A stretch of 64,000 bases of DNA from Olsenella massiliensis (GCF_001457795.1 NZ_LN898210.1:62001-126000), one strand, 5' to 3'. Numbered from the stretch's first letter, positions 18,419 to 25,642 are shown. Notes: a model not told the origin generated them from the sequence alone. Program-made: numbers and translations.

Positions 18419-19567
18419 CTAGTCCTGCTTGCGCAGCTTTGCGGCGCCGAACAGCGACAGGATGCCAGCGGAGGCAAGGGCGAGCAGGGCCGCCGGGCCG
18501 GCCGAGGCGTCAGAGGTCTGCGGAATCTCCTTGGCCATGTGCTTGGGCTTTGCGACCTCCTTCGTGTCCTCCGGCTTCGTGTCCTCGGTCTTCTCCTCGG
18601 GCTTGGGAGCGTTCGTCTTGACGGTGACCGTGATGGTGCTGGGGTCGTAGGAGCCGTTGGCCTTGTCCCAGGTGTTCGGATCCTGCTTGGCGGTCCAGTC
18701 AAACTTGAACTCATGGGATGCGGAGTGACCGTAGAGGGTGACCGTGGCGGTGCTGAAGAACTTGCCCGTGATGGTGCCCTTGATGGTGTGCAGGCCGGGG
18801 TCCACCGTCACGGCGTCAAAGGTGAGGCTGAGGTTTGAGGACTCCTTGTTGATCAGTGTGTCATAGAGGTCCTGGAACGTGGCGTACTGGCCGGGGTTGT
18901 CAAGCTCCATCGTGACGGTGCGCACGTTGCCGGAGGTGACGACCTTCGTGACCTTGTACATCTTGCTGCCCATGAGGACGGTCTCGCCCGTGCCGAACTT
19001 CATGCCCTCGGGCAGGGTGAACTCGGCGGTGAAGCTGCTCGTGACGCCGGGATTCCCCTTCTCGTCCGTGAGCTTGATGTCGCCGTACGTTACACCATAG
19101 TTCTGAAGCCGGGCGGCATAGTCGTCGGCAATGCCCTGAATCTGGTCCTTGATGGGCTGAACCAGGAGGTCAGCCTGGACGGACACGGTATCGCCGGCGT
19201 TTGACTCGGGGAAGGAGACATGAGAGGTGTCGTCATTTATCTTCATGTCGCCGGTGAGGACGACGGAGCTGTTTGCCGGGGCGGGGGCGGGGCTTGCGAC
19301 GGGCGCTGCGGGCGCGGGAGCGGCAAGCTGGGCGCTCTCGTCTGCGGTGGCGTCCTCCGCCGCAACGGGAGTGGCGTCAGGCGCCTCTTCGGGGGCAACC
19401 TGCTCGGCGGGGGCAGGCTGGACGACGGCTGCGGGCTCGGGCGCCACGGCGGGATCGGTCGTCTCCGCGAGGGCCATGACCGGCCCAGAGATGGCGAAGG
19501 CGATTCCCGTGGCGGCTACGCCGGTGATGATCATCTGGGCACGATTCGAGAACCTTTGACGCTGCAT
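18419..19567 (-). CDS. Cell-wall-anchored surface protein with sortase-like signal
   Basis: This 382-residue secreted protein has an N-terminal signal peptide (basic start, then AQMIITGVAATGIAFAISGP, cut near ALAE). A Pro/Ala-rich linker of about 75 residues and a beta-rich ectodomain (about 100-310) follow. A second Pro/Lys/Glu wall-spanning stretch precedes the C-terminal sorting signal: IPQTSD, a hydrophobic helix and RKQD. IPQTS is a variant of LPxTG, so sortase anchoring is likely rather than certain. AAGGAG lies 7 bases before the ATG. It is unlinked to a sortase gene in this window. The AT-rich leader upstream differs from the rest of the core DNA. Confidence 0.82.
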   Translation of the reverse strand: MQRQRFSNRAQMIITGVAATGIAFAISGPVMALAETTDPAVAPEPAAVVQPAPAEQVAPEEAPDATPVAAEDATADESAQLAAPAPAAPVASPAPAPANSSVVLTGDMKINDDTSHVSFPESNAGDTVSVQADLLVQPIKDQIQGIADDYAARLQNYGVTYGDIKLTDEKGNPGVTSSFTAEFTLPEGMKFGTGETVLMGSKMYKVTKVVTSGNVRTVTMELDNPGQYATFQDLYDTLINKESSNLSLTFDAVTVDPGLHTIKGTITGKFFSTATVTLYGHSASHEFKFDWTAKQDPNTWDKANGSYDPSTITVTVKTNAPKPEEKTEDTKPEDTKEVAKPKHMAKEIPQTSDASAGPAALLALASAGILSLFGAAKLRKQD

Positions 19568-19766
19568 GGCACGCTCCTTAACTGGCCTACATTCAATGAA
19601 CTTGTCAATACTCCTGCTAATGCAAAAACATACCAAAAAGTATATAACACTTGCACAACACCATTTGCTACCTTTCAGATAGTGTTGTCGGCCATATTAT
19701 ACACACAAACAGCTCGCTGTCAGATATGGCGGTGAGCTGTGTTTTCATGGCCGGTGAGCGGCATTC
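19568..19766. other. AT-rich promoter region and prophage-region boundary
   Basis: This stretch is markedly AT-rich. On the minus strand it has a TTGACA (within ATTGACAAG) and a TTATATA, which may belong to promoters of the surface protein. From about 19738 rightward the sequence becomes prophage-like. I see no gene here. Confidence 0.4.
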
Positions 19767-19928
19767 TGGCGCGTCGTGAGCCGCTTCGACTGCGGGCGCG
19801 ACGGCATGCGCGAGGCGATGCGGCGCCTGGAGCCGTCCCGCGTCCTTCTCTACGGCAAGAACATAGGGTTCGACTTCGGCGGCTGCGAGGTTGTCGAGTA
19901 CGAGGCGGGAGGGTTCCATGGGCGGTAG
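19767..19928 (+). pseudogene. C-terminal fragment of a phage DUF4417-like protein
   Basis: A frame from about 19767 to the TAG at 19926-19928 reads WRVVSRFDCGRDGMREAMRR and continues to FGGCEVVEYEAGGFHGR. This looks like the end of a DUF4417-type phage protein, which in many phages lies just before a head-associated gene. The 5' part is missing and the upstream sequence is unrelated intergenic DNA, so it is a truncated relic. The next frame overlaps its stop by starting at 19918 (MGGRGSS), the usual overlap in intact phages. The family call is from memory of the family and is moderate. Confidence 0.55.
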
Positions 19929-20635
19929 GGGAAGTAGCCTCTATGTCTGGAAGGCGTATCAAGCTTTTTTGTCAGTCTTCAGCCGCTAATCCAAAAACGT
20001 TGGCGGCCCGAGAGATTCAAGGTCTGACATTGCCGAGCTTGCCAGGATGGCCGGATTTAAGGACGTCGTTGGAACTGATGCTATCGGCACACAGTCTATG
20101 GGCGCCTATCTGTCGGCAATCGCGAAGATGGAAAAGGAATACGAAGCGCTTAAGGCAACGCCGACGGTACTAGCAGGTGCTGACGGCGAGGGATTTTATG
20201 CTGCCGCCGGTTCTATTGGCGATGGTGCCGTAATGCTGCTTAATAGATCGTATATGGGCAATGCTGCAAAGCATGCAAGAAGCCAACGAGACGAGGAGTC
20301 TAGTGGATTCAAGATGCCGACAAACGGCAGAATAACGTCGCAGGCTGCTTATACGGTTAAGCATGAATACGGGCATCTTCTACAAAACGCCTTGTATCAA
20401 GAAGACCGTATCTAACGGGTACACTGGTACCAGCAAGCAGTATGCCAATGCGGCCTTTCGAGAGATCGAGCGAATTGCGCGCGTTAAATACGGCGCGACG
20501 GATGCCTCACTGCTCCGGTATGGTCATACTAATTCTTTCGAGGCGTTTGCAGAGTCGTTCGCAAGTTTGAATTCGGGTGCTCCTACAGCATTTGGAAAAG
20601 CGATGATGGATTATCTCGCAGGGAATCGCCTGTAA
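19918..20635 (+). pseudogene. Phage head-associated protein with HEYGH zincin domain, disrupted
   Basis: The frame from ATG 19918 (MGGRGSS) meets a TAA near 19991, just before a run of five A. The homologous-looking sequence resumes as NVGGPRDSRSDIAELARMAG and runs to 20415, including the zinc-protease motif VKHEYGHLLQ. It then shifts frame near 20400 and continues as NGYTGTSKQYANAAFREIER to the end at 20635, where EAFAE could supply a third metal ligand. So the gene carries at least two defects. The C-terminal domain resembles a secreted metalloprotease or toxin. It is followed 18 bases later by a small acidic gene, as toxin and immunity genes often are. That role is inference. Confidence 0.6.
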
Positions 20636-20653
20636 CTAGGAGAAAGGTAAGCC

Positions 20654-20869
20654 ATGGATACCATGGTGCCCTATTTCATGACAAATCCTGATTGGTATAC
20701 GGTAATCGGCCTTGGTAAAGCCTTTCCAGATGATGGACGCGGATACCATCTTACGGATTCAGCACCTGAAGATGCGGTGAAGTCCTATGAGGACTACTAT
20801 TCCATCGTCGAATCAGATATTCAGATTTCCGGTCTGAATGAGAGGTCGCGATTGGGCGAGACGCTTTAA
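20654..20869 (+). CDS. Small acidic protein, possible immunity or regulatory partner
   Basis: I do not recognise this 71-residue protein. It is acidic and soluble, with AGGAGAAAGG about 7 bases before the ATG. It is related to the 72-residue protein at 21213: both have a segment with a D, a proline, (E/Q)(D/G)AV and a Y-rich run (SAPEDAVKSYEDYYS here; DTPQGAVDYYKNMYR there). Its place directly after the zincin pseudogene suggests a partner, but the pairing is not proven. A UUCG-loop terminator follows. Confidence 0.6.
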   Translation: MDTMVPYFMTNPDWYTVIGLGKAFPDDGRGYHLTDSAPEDAVKSYEDYYSIVESDIQISGLNERSRLGETL

Positions 20870-20896
20870 TTAGGCAAATCCGGATGTTTGCTGGCA

Positions 20897-20920
20897 GCCG
20901 TCCTTCGGGGCGGCCTTTCT
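20897..20920 (+). terminator. UUCG-loop terminator
   Basis: GCCGTCC and GGGCGGC pair around TTCG, followed by CTTTCT. Confidence 0.8.
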
Positions 20921-20939
20921 CATGCCGATTGGGGGTCCC

Positions 20940-21056
20940 GTGGCACAGCTCAGGAAGCCGCCCTCCGTTGAGTCCGGCCCGCTCCGCTCGGCCACGTGGG
21001 ACGAGCTCACGCGAGACATCAGGTACGGTTCGGTGGTTCACACCAATCCGGCGTAA
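20940..21056 (+). pseudogene. Truncated copy of the small phage protein encoded at 21505
   Basis: A GTG-started frame of 38 codons reads VAQLRKPPSVESGPLRSATW then DELTRDIRYG. This matches the start of the 89-residue protein at 21505 (MAKLRKPLSVSSDAFRSVKW then DELTRG). After about 27 residues the similarity ends and the frame stops at 21054-21056. Both copies sit the same short distance after a hairpin terminator ending in TTTCTCATG or TTTTTTCATG. It is a partial duplicate left by recombination or deletion. Confidence 0.7.
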
Positions 21057-21212
21057 AAGGTGCCGCAGCTCAAATAAGAGACGGGCGCGGCATCATGTTC
21101 GTTAGCCCGTTTTGTCATTCCAACGTCGGCACATCCGCGGTATCTTGAAGTCTGAGCAGGGGCATGGTCGTGCATTCAACTAATGGCTGAAGAGGAATAG
21201 CTTTAAGAGGGG

Positions 21213-21431
21213 ATGGCCGTGTTTACACCAGAGGGACAGCGCGAGTACGAGAAGTGGGAGAAGTGGATATCGGATGACGAGTTCCAGTTCAGCCCTGATT
21301 TCGTTCCGACCGACGACACGCCTCAAGGAGCCGTCGATTACTACAAGAACATGTACAGAAGCTGTCTCTCGATGCTCGATATCGACTCCCCCAGCTTTGA
21401 ATGGCCTACCGGCATAGGCCTCAATTGCTAG
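21213..21431 (+). CDS. Small acidic protein, paralogue of 20654
   Basis: This 72-residue acidic protein shares the TPQGAVDYYKNMY-type segment with the protein at 20654. It starts at an ATG right after AAGAGGGG, a rather close ribosome site. No intact toxin-like gene precedes it; the 150 bases upstream hold only a weak ACGGGC/GCCCGT hairpin. It may be an orphan immunity gene left after its partner was lost. Function unknown. Confidence 0.6.
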   Translation: MAVFTPEGQREYEKWEKWISDDEFQFSPDFVPTDDTPQGAVDYYKNMYRSCLSMLDIDSPSFEWPTGIGLNC

Positions 21432-21459
21432 ATTGCCGAACGGGTTTGTTTTGCTGTAT

Positions 21460-21484
21460 GCCGCCCTTTTAGGGCGGCTTTTTT
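21460..21484 (+). terminator. Rho-independent terminator
   Basis: GCCGCCCT pairs with AGGGCGGC around a 3-base loop, followed by TTTTTT. Confidence 0.9.
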
Positions 21485-21504
21485 CATGTCGATTGGGACT
21501 CCGC

Positions 21505-21774
21505 ATGGCAAAGCTCAGAAAGCCGCTCTCTGTCTCGTCCGACGCGTTCCGCTCGGTCAAGTGGGACGAGCTGACCCGTGGGTGCAACTTCTCCAACGCA
21601 GACGCCCCGGCGCTCAGCCTGATACGGCAGCTCAACAGGCGGCTCGGGATGGCGGGCGGCGGGGACGCGCTCTGGGACCAGCTATTGGCGTTCAGCGCCG
21701 CGACGCGCCTTATAAGTCATAAGGGCGGCTGGTGCTTCGAGCGCCATGACTTGCCGCTCGACCGCAGACGCTAG
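21505..21774 (+). CDS. Small phage protein, full-length copy
   Basis: This 89-residue protein (MAKLRKPLSVSSDAFRSVKW...) is of unknown function. It is basic at both ends and ends in RHDLPLDRRR. It follows a terminator ending in TTTTTTCATG, as its truncated copy at 20940 does, so the two are duplicates of one phage gene and its 5' junction. Its 3' end overlaps the stop of the minus-strand gene at 21771 by 4 bases. Confidence 0.6.
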   Translation: MAKLRKPLSVSSDAFRSVKWDELTRGCNFSNADAPALSLIRQLNRRLGMAGGGDALWDQLLAFSAATRLISHKGGWCFERHDLPLDRRR

Positions 21775-21950
21775 CGGCGGCGGTCCATGTCCTCCCGGAT
21801 GAGCCGCTTGATGTACCCCTGCTTGTTGGGCTGCGCGGACAGCCACTCCCAGAGGGCCGCTTCGGCGGGGTAGAAACGTGTCGTGATCTGTTTGATGCTC
21901 TTCTTGCGGTATTTCTCGCTAGCGCGCCTCTGGGCGTCCGAGACTGCCAT
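21771..21950 (-). CDS. Small phage-type protein (59 aa)
   Basis: This small basic protein has the core WEWLSAQPNKQGYIKRLIRE and begins MAVSDAQRRASEKY. Similar small proteins with NKQGYIKRLIR are common in phages and integrative elements; they look like ribbon-helix-helix or other small DNA-binding proteins, though I cannot assign a fold. GAGGAGG lies about 7 bases before the ATG. Its start overlaps the stop of the tiny gene upstream (TAATG), so both are probably translated together. Confidence 0.7.
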   Translation of the reverse strand: MAVSDAQRRASEKYRKKSIKQITTRFYPAEAALWEWLSAQPNKQGYIKRLIREDMDRRR

Positions 21951-22033
21951 TAGCGCCTCCTCAGCCTGTCGATGACACGCACAATAATCTCGACTGCCGC
22001 AAACACGACAATCCACTTCAGGAAGGTTTTCAT
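21950..22033 (-). CDS. Tiny membrane peptide (27 aa)
   Basis: It reads MKTFLKWIVVFAAVEIIVRV followed by IDRLRRR: one hydrophobic helix with a basic tail. GGAG lies 8 bases before the ATG and the stop overlaps the next ATG as TAATG. The size and shape resemble phage or toxin-like membrane peptides, but the real function is unknown and the gene is short enough to be doubtful. Confidence 0.45.
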   Translation of the reverse strand: MKTFLKWIVVFAAVEIIVRVIDRLRRR

Positions 22034-22204
22034 GCCATCTCCAATCGACCTCAATCTGTGGAGGGTGGGATGGGGGGTTGTTCTCCACCCGTTGGGCCAT
22101 GCCGCATGAGTCTTGGCCTGTGCTTGTGACGGGGCCTTATTCATGCCGTAACGCAGGTTCAGGCAAAACTAAGTCAAAACATCCTACGACGCATCGATGG
22201 AACA

Positions 22205-22310
22205 CGTCAGTCTTTGTGTTTAGGGGGAGGCAAGACACCGCCGATTGCGACGATAACTTGCGGATTCTTGGAGCGCCGGACGGGACTCAAACTCGCAGCA
22301 GGCAGCTTGG
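22205..22310 (-). other. Decayed copy of tRNA-Gly 3' half and its terminator (old attachment site)
   Basis: 22269-22310 matches the 3' 42 bases of the intact tRNA-Gly at 23790-23831 (CCA end, acceptor strand, T arm, to the anticodon loop) with about six or seven differences. To its left, TTGTGTTTAGGGGG and a decayed form of the tRNA terminator (CACCGCCGATTGCGACGAT) match the intact copy's downstream flank. The homology ends at CAGCTTGG in the anticodon arm, exactly where the head-protein frame begins. This is the pattern left by tyrosine-recombinase integration into a tRNA gene. Confidence 0.75.
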
Positions 22311-23435
22311 GAATCTGTCAAGTCTACGGCTATCCAGAGATATGATGAGGCGGCCGACAGCCACGTCAAGCTGCCGCCTGCGATAACGGCGGCGACCTAC
22401 AACCCCAAGACCGTCGACGAGACGGCGCGCTACCAGGCGAAGAGGCTCGCGAAGGGCGACCTGCGCGGGTTCGCCAGGTACTGCGGCGAGCTTGGCCGAA
22501 ACGACGTGCTGCGCAGCCTGAACGAGACCATCATCCAGAACGCCGGGCGCGACCGGAAGAGGGGCGCGCGCTTCGCCCGCGTCCCCACGGGCGCGGAGAC
22601 GTGCACGTTCTGCCTCATGCTGGTCGGGCGCGGAGCGGTCTACCACACGAGGAAGACGGCGGGCGAGTTCCGCCACTTTCACCGCCGCTGCGACTGCAAG
22701 GTGGTTCCCGGCTTCGAGGACGACCCCGACGCCGAGATCGTCCAGCATTACGACCCCAAGGACATGCGCGACCGCATGAGCGAGATGGAGGAGCAGACCG
22801 GCCTGTCGTTCGACAGCCAGGACGACAACAGGGAGCTTCGCGGCTTCATGGCTCTCCACGACCCCGACTGGCTTATGTATGGGAAGAAAGTCGAGGCTGA
22901 CTATTCTCTCAACCCGTTTAAAAACTACGGAGACCCAAAGGAACGCGGCGTTTACGATTACGGCAACTTTGGGAACCACAACGGAGAGTGGAGGGATGTC
23001 TTCGCTCATGACTCCCTCGCCTCCACGGGTATTAAAGTTGAAGCTCGCCCAGCATCAGCTCCTGAGGGGTATTCGAACATAGATCTATTCATTAATGGAG
23101 ACCTTTGGGAAGTAAAAAGCCCGTACGACGAGAAGGGATACACTCCGGGGAGCATAAGATTCGTCGAGAAGAATCTGCGCGTAGCAAACAGGCAGTTCAG
23201 AAACCAATGGGATGAGAAAACTAACGCTCGGCTCGATTACAAAGGACCGAAAAGGGTAGTGTTCAACTCTCGCTACAAGTCAGTCTCAGATGAGGCGATA
23301 GGTAGAGAAATCCCGCGGCAAATGGCTATGCACGGAATAGACGAAGTTCTCTTCGTGAAGAAAGACGGCAGTGTAGTTTATATCAAAAAAGGAGCGGACC
23401 CAGTGTCTGTTCAGACCCAGAGCCCACTCCGTTGA
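22311..23435 (+). pseudogene. Phage minor head protein, 5'-truncated, with toxin-like C-terminal domain
   Basis: The frame is open from the tRNA-Gly relic (GAA TCT GTC, reading ESVKSTAIQRYDEAADSHV) to 23435, 374 residues, with no ATG before 22506 and no ribosome site, so its 5' end is lost. Residues to about 150 are a phage minor head module with PTGAETCTFCLM and FHRRCDCKVVPG (paired cysteines and histidines). The last 170 residues differ: HDSLASTGIKVE, NIDLFINGDLWEVKSPYD and FVEKNLRVANRQF form a D...ExK pattern seen in PD-(D/E)xK nucleases and some contact-dependent toxin tips. The C-terminal part is more AT-rich than the head part, suggesting a swapped-in tip. Function as a toxin is inferred. 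Confidence 0.65.
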
Positions 23436-23473
23436 TTACATGATACTCGTATACGTGAGACAACTCAAAGCTC

Positions 23474-23547
23474 ACCTGGCTAGCACAATGGCAGTGCGGC
23501 GGTCTCCAAAACCGTTGATCGGGGTTCGATTCCTCAGCCAGGCGCCA
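23474..23547 (+). tRNA. tRNA-Trp (anticodon CCA), degenerate, in prophage relic
   Basis: D arm GCAC/GTGC, anticodon loop CTCCAAA (CCA) with stem GCGGT/ACCGT, T loop TTCGATT and a CCA end can be drawn. The acceptor ACCTGGC/GCCAGGC has an A-C mismatch at the first pair, and the T stem has one mismatch and a G-T pair. It may be a phage-encoded tRNA or one no longer functional. Confidence 0.6.
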
Positions 23548-23557
23548 CAATCACCCT

Positions 23558-23579
23558 AGGCCCCGCCGGGGGCCTTTTT
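23558..23579 (+). terminator. Rho-independent terminator after tRNA-Trp
   Basis: AGGCCCC pairs with GGGGCCT around a short loop, followed by TTTTT and then CATG, the same junction form as the two terminators at 20897 and 21460. Confidence 0.85.
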
Positions 23580-23600
23580 CATGGAAGCCGGAGGTGCATC

Positions 23601-23645
23601 ATGGCCGCAAACAACGCGTCTCGCGGAGGCTGTGGTCTTGTGTGA
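23601..23645 (+). pseudogene. First codons of a lost phage gene
   Basis: A strong GGAGGTG site precedes an ATG whose frame stops after 14 codons (MAANNASRGGCGLV). A good start signal on a stub suggests the 5' end of a phage gene cut off by deletion. The following 60 bases contain a direct repeat GGGATATGGCAAG (twice) and no gene. Confidence 0.4.
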
Positions 23646-23744
23646 CGTGTGACGGGCGGTTCAGGCAACCATATGTTTATACATTTTGGGATATGGCAAG
23701 TGGGATATGGCAAGCCTTGTGTTTAGGGGGGCTCAGCGGGGAGC

Positions 23745-23782
23745 AAAAAAGCAGGTCACCGCCGATTATGGCGATGACCTGC
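23745..23782 (-). terminator. Terminator of the tRNA-Pro/tRNA-Gly unit
   Basis: Read on the minus strand, GCAGGTCATCGCC pairs with GGCGGTGACCTGC (one mismatch) around a 6-base loop and is followed by TTTTTT. Confidence 0.9.
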
Positions 23783-23789
23783 GAATTCT

Positions 23790-23865
23790 TGGAGCGGCGG
23801 ACGGGACTCGAACCCGCAACAAGCAGCTTGGAAGGCTGCTGCTCTACCAATTGAACTACCGCCGC
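23790..23865 (-). tRNA. tRNA-Gly (anticodon TCC)
   Basis: The cloverleaf is complete: acceptor GCGGCGG/CCGCCGC, anticodon loop CTTCCAA giving TCC, T loop TTCGAGT and an encoded CCA. It lies directly behind tRNA-Pro in one transcript. Its 3' half is duplicated in decayed form 1.5 kb to the left, marking it as the integration target. Confidence 0.97.
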
Positions 23866-23867
23866 GA

Positions 23868-23944
23868 TGGTCGGGGTGACTGGATTCGAACCAGCGACCC
23901 TCTGCTCCCAAAGCAGATGCGCTACCAAGCTGCGCCACACCCCG
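23868..23944 (-). tRNA. tRNA-Pro (anticodon TGG)
   Basis: Acceptor CGGGGTG/CACCCCG, anticodon stem TCTGC/GCAGA with loop TTTGGGA giving TGG, T loop TTCGAAT and an encoded CCA. Only two bases separate it from tRNA-Gly. Confidence 0.97.
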
Positions 23945-23957
23945 GGGCCGCTCAGAA

Positions 23958-23986
23958 AGTATACGCGAGCTTTCATGCCAAGGCAA
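23958..23986 (-). promoter_or_regulatory. Promoter of the tRNA-Pro/tRNA-Gly unit
   Basis: On the minus strand TTGCCT (23986-23981), a 17-base spacer and TATACT (23963-23958), 14 bases before tRNA-Pro. A good sigma-70-type match. Confidence 0.8.
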
Positions 23987-24146
23987 CGATGTTGCACGTA
24001 ATTATCGCGACGGCGTACACGATGTACAGATTGTTACGCCGCCCCGCCCGCCGCCGCCTTTCTCGGGCAAGTTCTCTATGTTTCAGGCATGGAAACGTCT
24101 GCTGCGGCGGACTGCCGCCCGGGCAGTCAACGCGAGAGGAGAACCG

Positions 24147-25502
24147 ATGAACTATTCCCAGAGGGTCATGGCAGGACTCAAGGAGCGCTATGCGGACCAG
24201 CCCGAGTTTCTCCAGGCAGCCGACGAGGTGCTCGCGACGCTGCAGCCCGCTCTCGACGCCCATCCGGAATTTGAGGAGGCCGCCCTGCTTGAGCGCCTTG
24301 TCGAGCCGGAGCGCGTCATCATCTTCCGCGTCCCCTGGATCGATGATGCCGGCAAGGTCCAGGTGAACCGCGGCTACCGCGTCGAGTTTAACTCGGCGAT
24401 CGGACCCTACAAGGGCGGTCTGCGCTTTAACCCCACGGTGACGCTTGGCATGCTCAAGTTCCTGGGATTTGAGCAGATCTTCAAGAACTCCCTCACGACC
24501 CTTCCCATGGGCGGCGGCAAGGGCGGCTCCGACTTTGACCCCAAGGGCAAGTCCAACAATGAGATCATGCGCTTCTGCCAGTCGTTCATGACCGAGCTCG
24601 CCCGTCACATCGGCCCTGACACGGACGTTCCCGCCGGCGACCTTGGCGTGGGAGGTCGTGAGGTGGGCTACCTGTTTGGCCAGTACAGGCGCCTGCGCAA
24701 CGAGTGGTCCGGCGTGCTCACCGGCAAGGGGCTCAGCTTTGGCGGCTCGCTCGCTCGCACGCAGGCCACGGGCTATGGCCTGGTCTACTTCGTGCAGAAC
24801 CTCCTCGCGGACCGCGGCGACTCCCTCGAGGGCAAGACGGTCGTGGTCCACGGCTCCGGCAACGTCGCCATCTATGCCATCCAGAAGGCGGAGCAGCTTG
24901 GCGCCAAGGTCGTGGCGTGCTCCGACACCAAGGGCTGGGTCTATGACGAGGAGGGCCTCTCGGTGGAGGCGCTCGAGGCCGTCTACAACGCCAAGCGCTC
25001 GGGCCATGACGAGGGCGTGAGCCTGTCGAAGTACCTTGAGCATCGCCCCGCCGCGCAGCACCACGCCGAGGACGGTCGCGGCGTGTGGGGCGTGCCCTGC
25101 GACGTGGCGCTTCCCTGCGCACGCGAGAACACCCTGCTCCTCGAGGACGCCAAGAGGCTCGTCGCCGGTGGCTGCACGGTGGTGGGCGAGGGCGCCAACA
25201 TGCCCACCACGCTGGAGGCGACCCAGTATCTCATCGACAACGGCGTTGCCTTCTGCCCGGGCAAGGCGGCCAACGCGGGTGGCGTGGCCGTCTCCGGCCT
25301 CGAGATGAGCCAGAACGCCGGGCACATCTCCTGGACCTTCGAGGAGGTCGACGAGCGACTCCAGGGCATCATGGCCTCCATCTACCAGGCGTCGTCCCAG
25401 GCGGCCAAGGCGTACGGCCATGAGGGCAACCTCGTCTTTGGCGCCAACATCGCCGGCTTCCTCAAGGTCGCCGACGCCATGATGGGCCAGGGGGTCTGCT
25501 AG
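24147..25502 (+). CDS. gdhA: Glutamate dehydrogenase
   Basis: This 451-residue enzyme interconverts glutamate and 2-oxoglutarate plus ammonia. The catalytic lysine lies in LPMGGGKGGSDFDPKGKS (about residues 120-137). The substrate-binding region NRGYRVEFNSAIGPYKGGLR and the dinucleotide motif HGSGNVAIYAI (about residue 235) are present. Length and motifs match the hexameric, usually NADP-linked class. AGAGGAG lies 6 bases before the ATG. In an anaerobe it may assimilate ammonia or deaminate glutamate. It is monocistronic and follows the divergent tRNA unit. Confidence 0.95.
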   Translation: MNYSQRVMAGLKERYADQPEFLQAADEVLATLQPALDAHPEFEEAALLERLVEPERVIIFRVPWIDDAGKVQVNRGYRVEFNSAIGPYKGGLRFNPTVTLGMLKFLGFEQIFKNSLTTLPMGGGKGGSDFDPKGKSNNEIMRFCQSFMTELARHIGPDTDVPAGDLGVGGREVGYLFGQYRRLRNEWSGVLTGKGLSFGGSLARTQATGYGLVYFVQNLLADRGDSLEGKTVVVHGSGNVAIYAIQKAEQLGAKVVACSDTKGWVYDEEGLSVEALEAVYNAKRSGHDEGVSLSKYLEHRPAAQHHAEDGRGVWGVPCDVALPCARENTLLLEDAKRLVAGGCTVVGEGANMPTTLEATQYLIDNGVAFCPGKAANAGGVAVSGLEMSQNAGHISWTFEEVDERLQGIMASIYQASSQAAKAYGHEGNLVFGANIAGFLKVADAMMGQGVC

Positions 25503-25642
25503 CAGGCCAGCGACAACAGGCTCGCGTGCGCGGGGCCTCGTGGGACGGCAGGATGCCCCCGCGAGGTCCCGCGCCTTGTGTAAAGGCCCGCATAAGAGGC
25601 TGGCGCGCCGGTGTGCGCCCGCGCGTCACGCGCGCTCGAGTC

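Noticed and set aside
23677-23997. Minus-strand frame across tRNA-Gly and tRNA-Pro
   Set aside because: It reads through two tRNA genes and their promoter; not coding.
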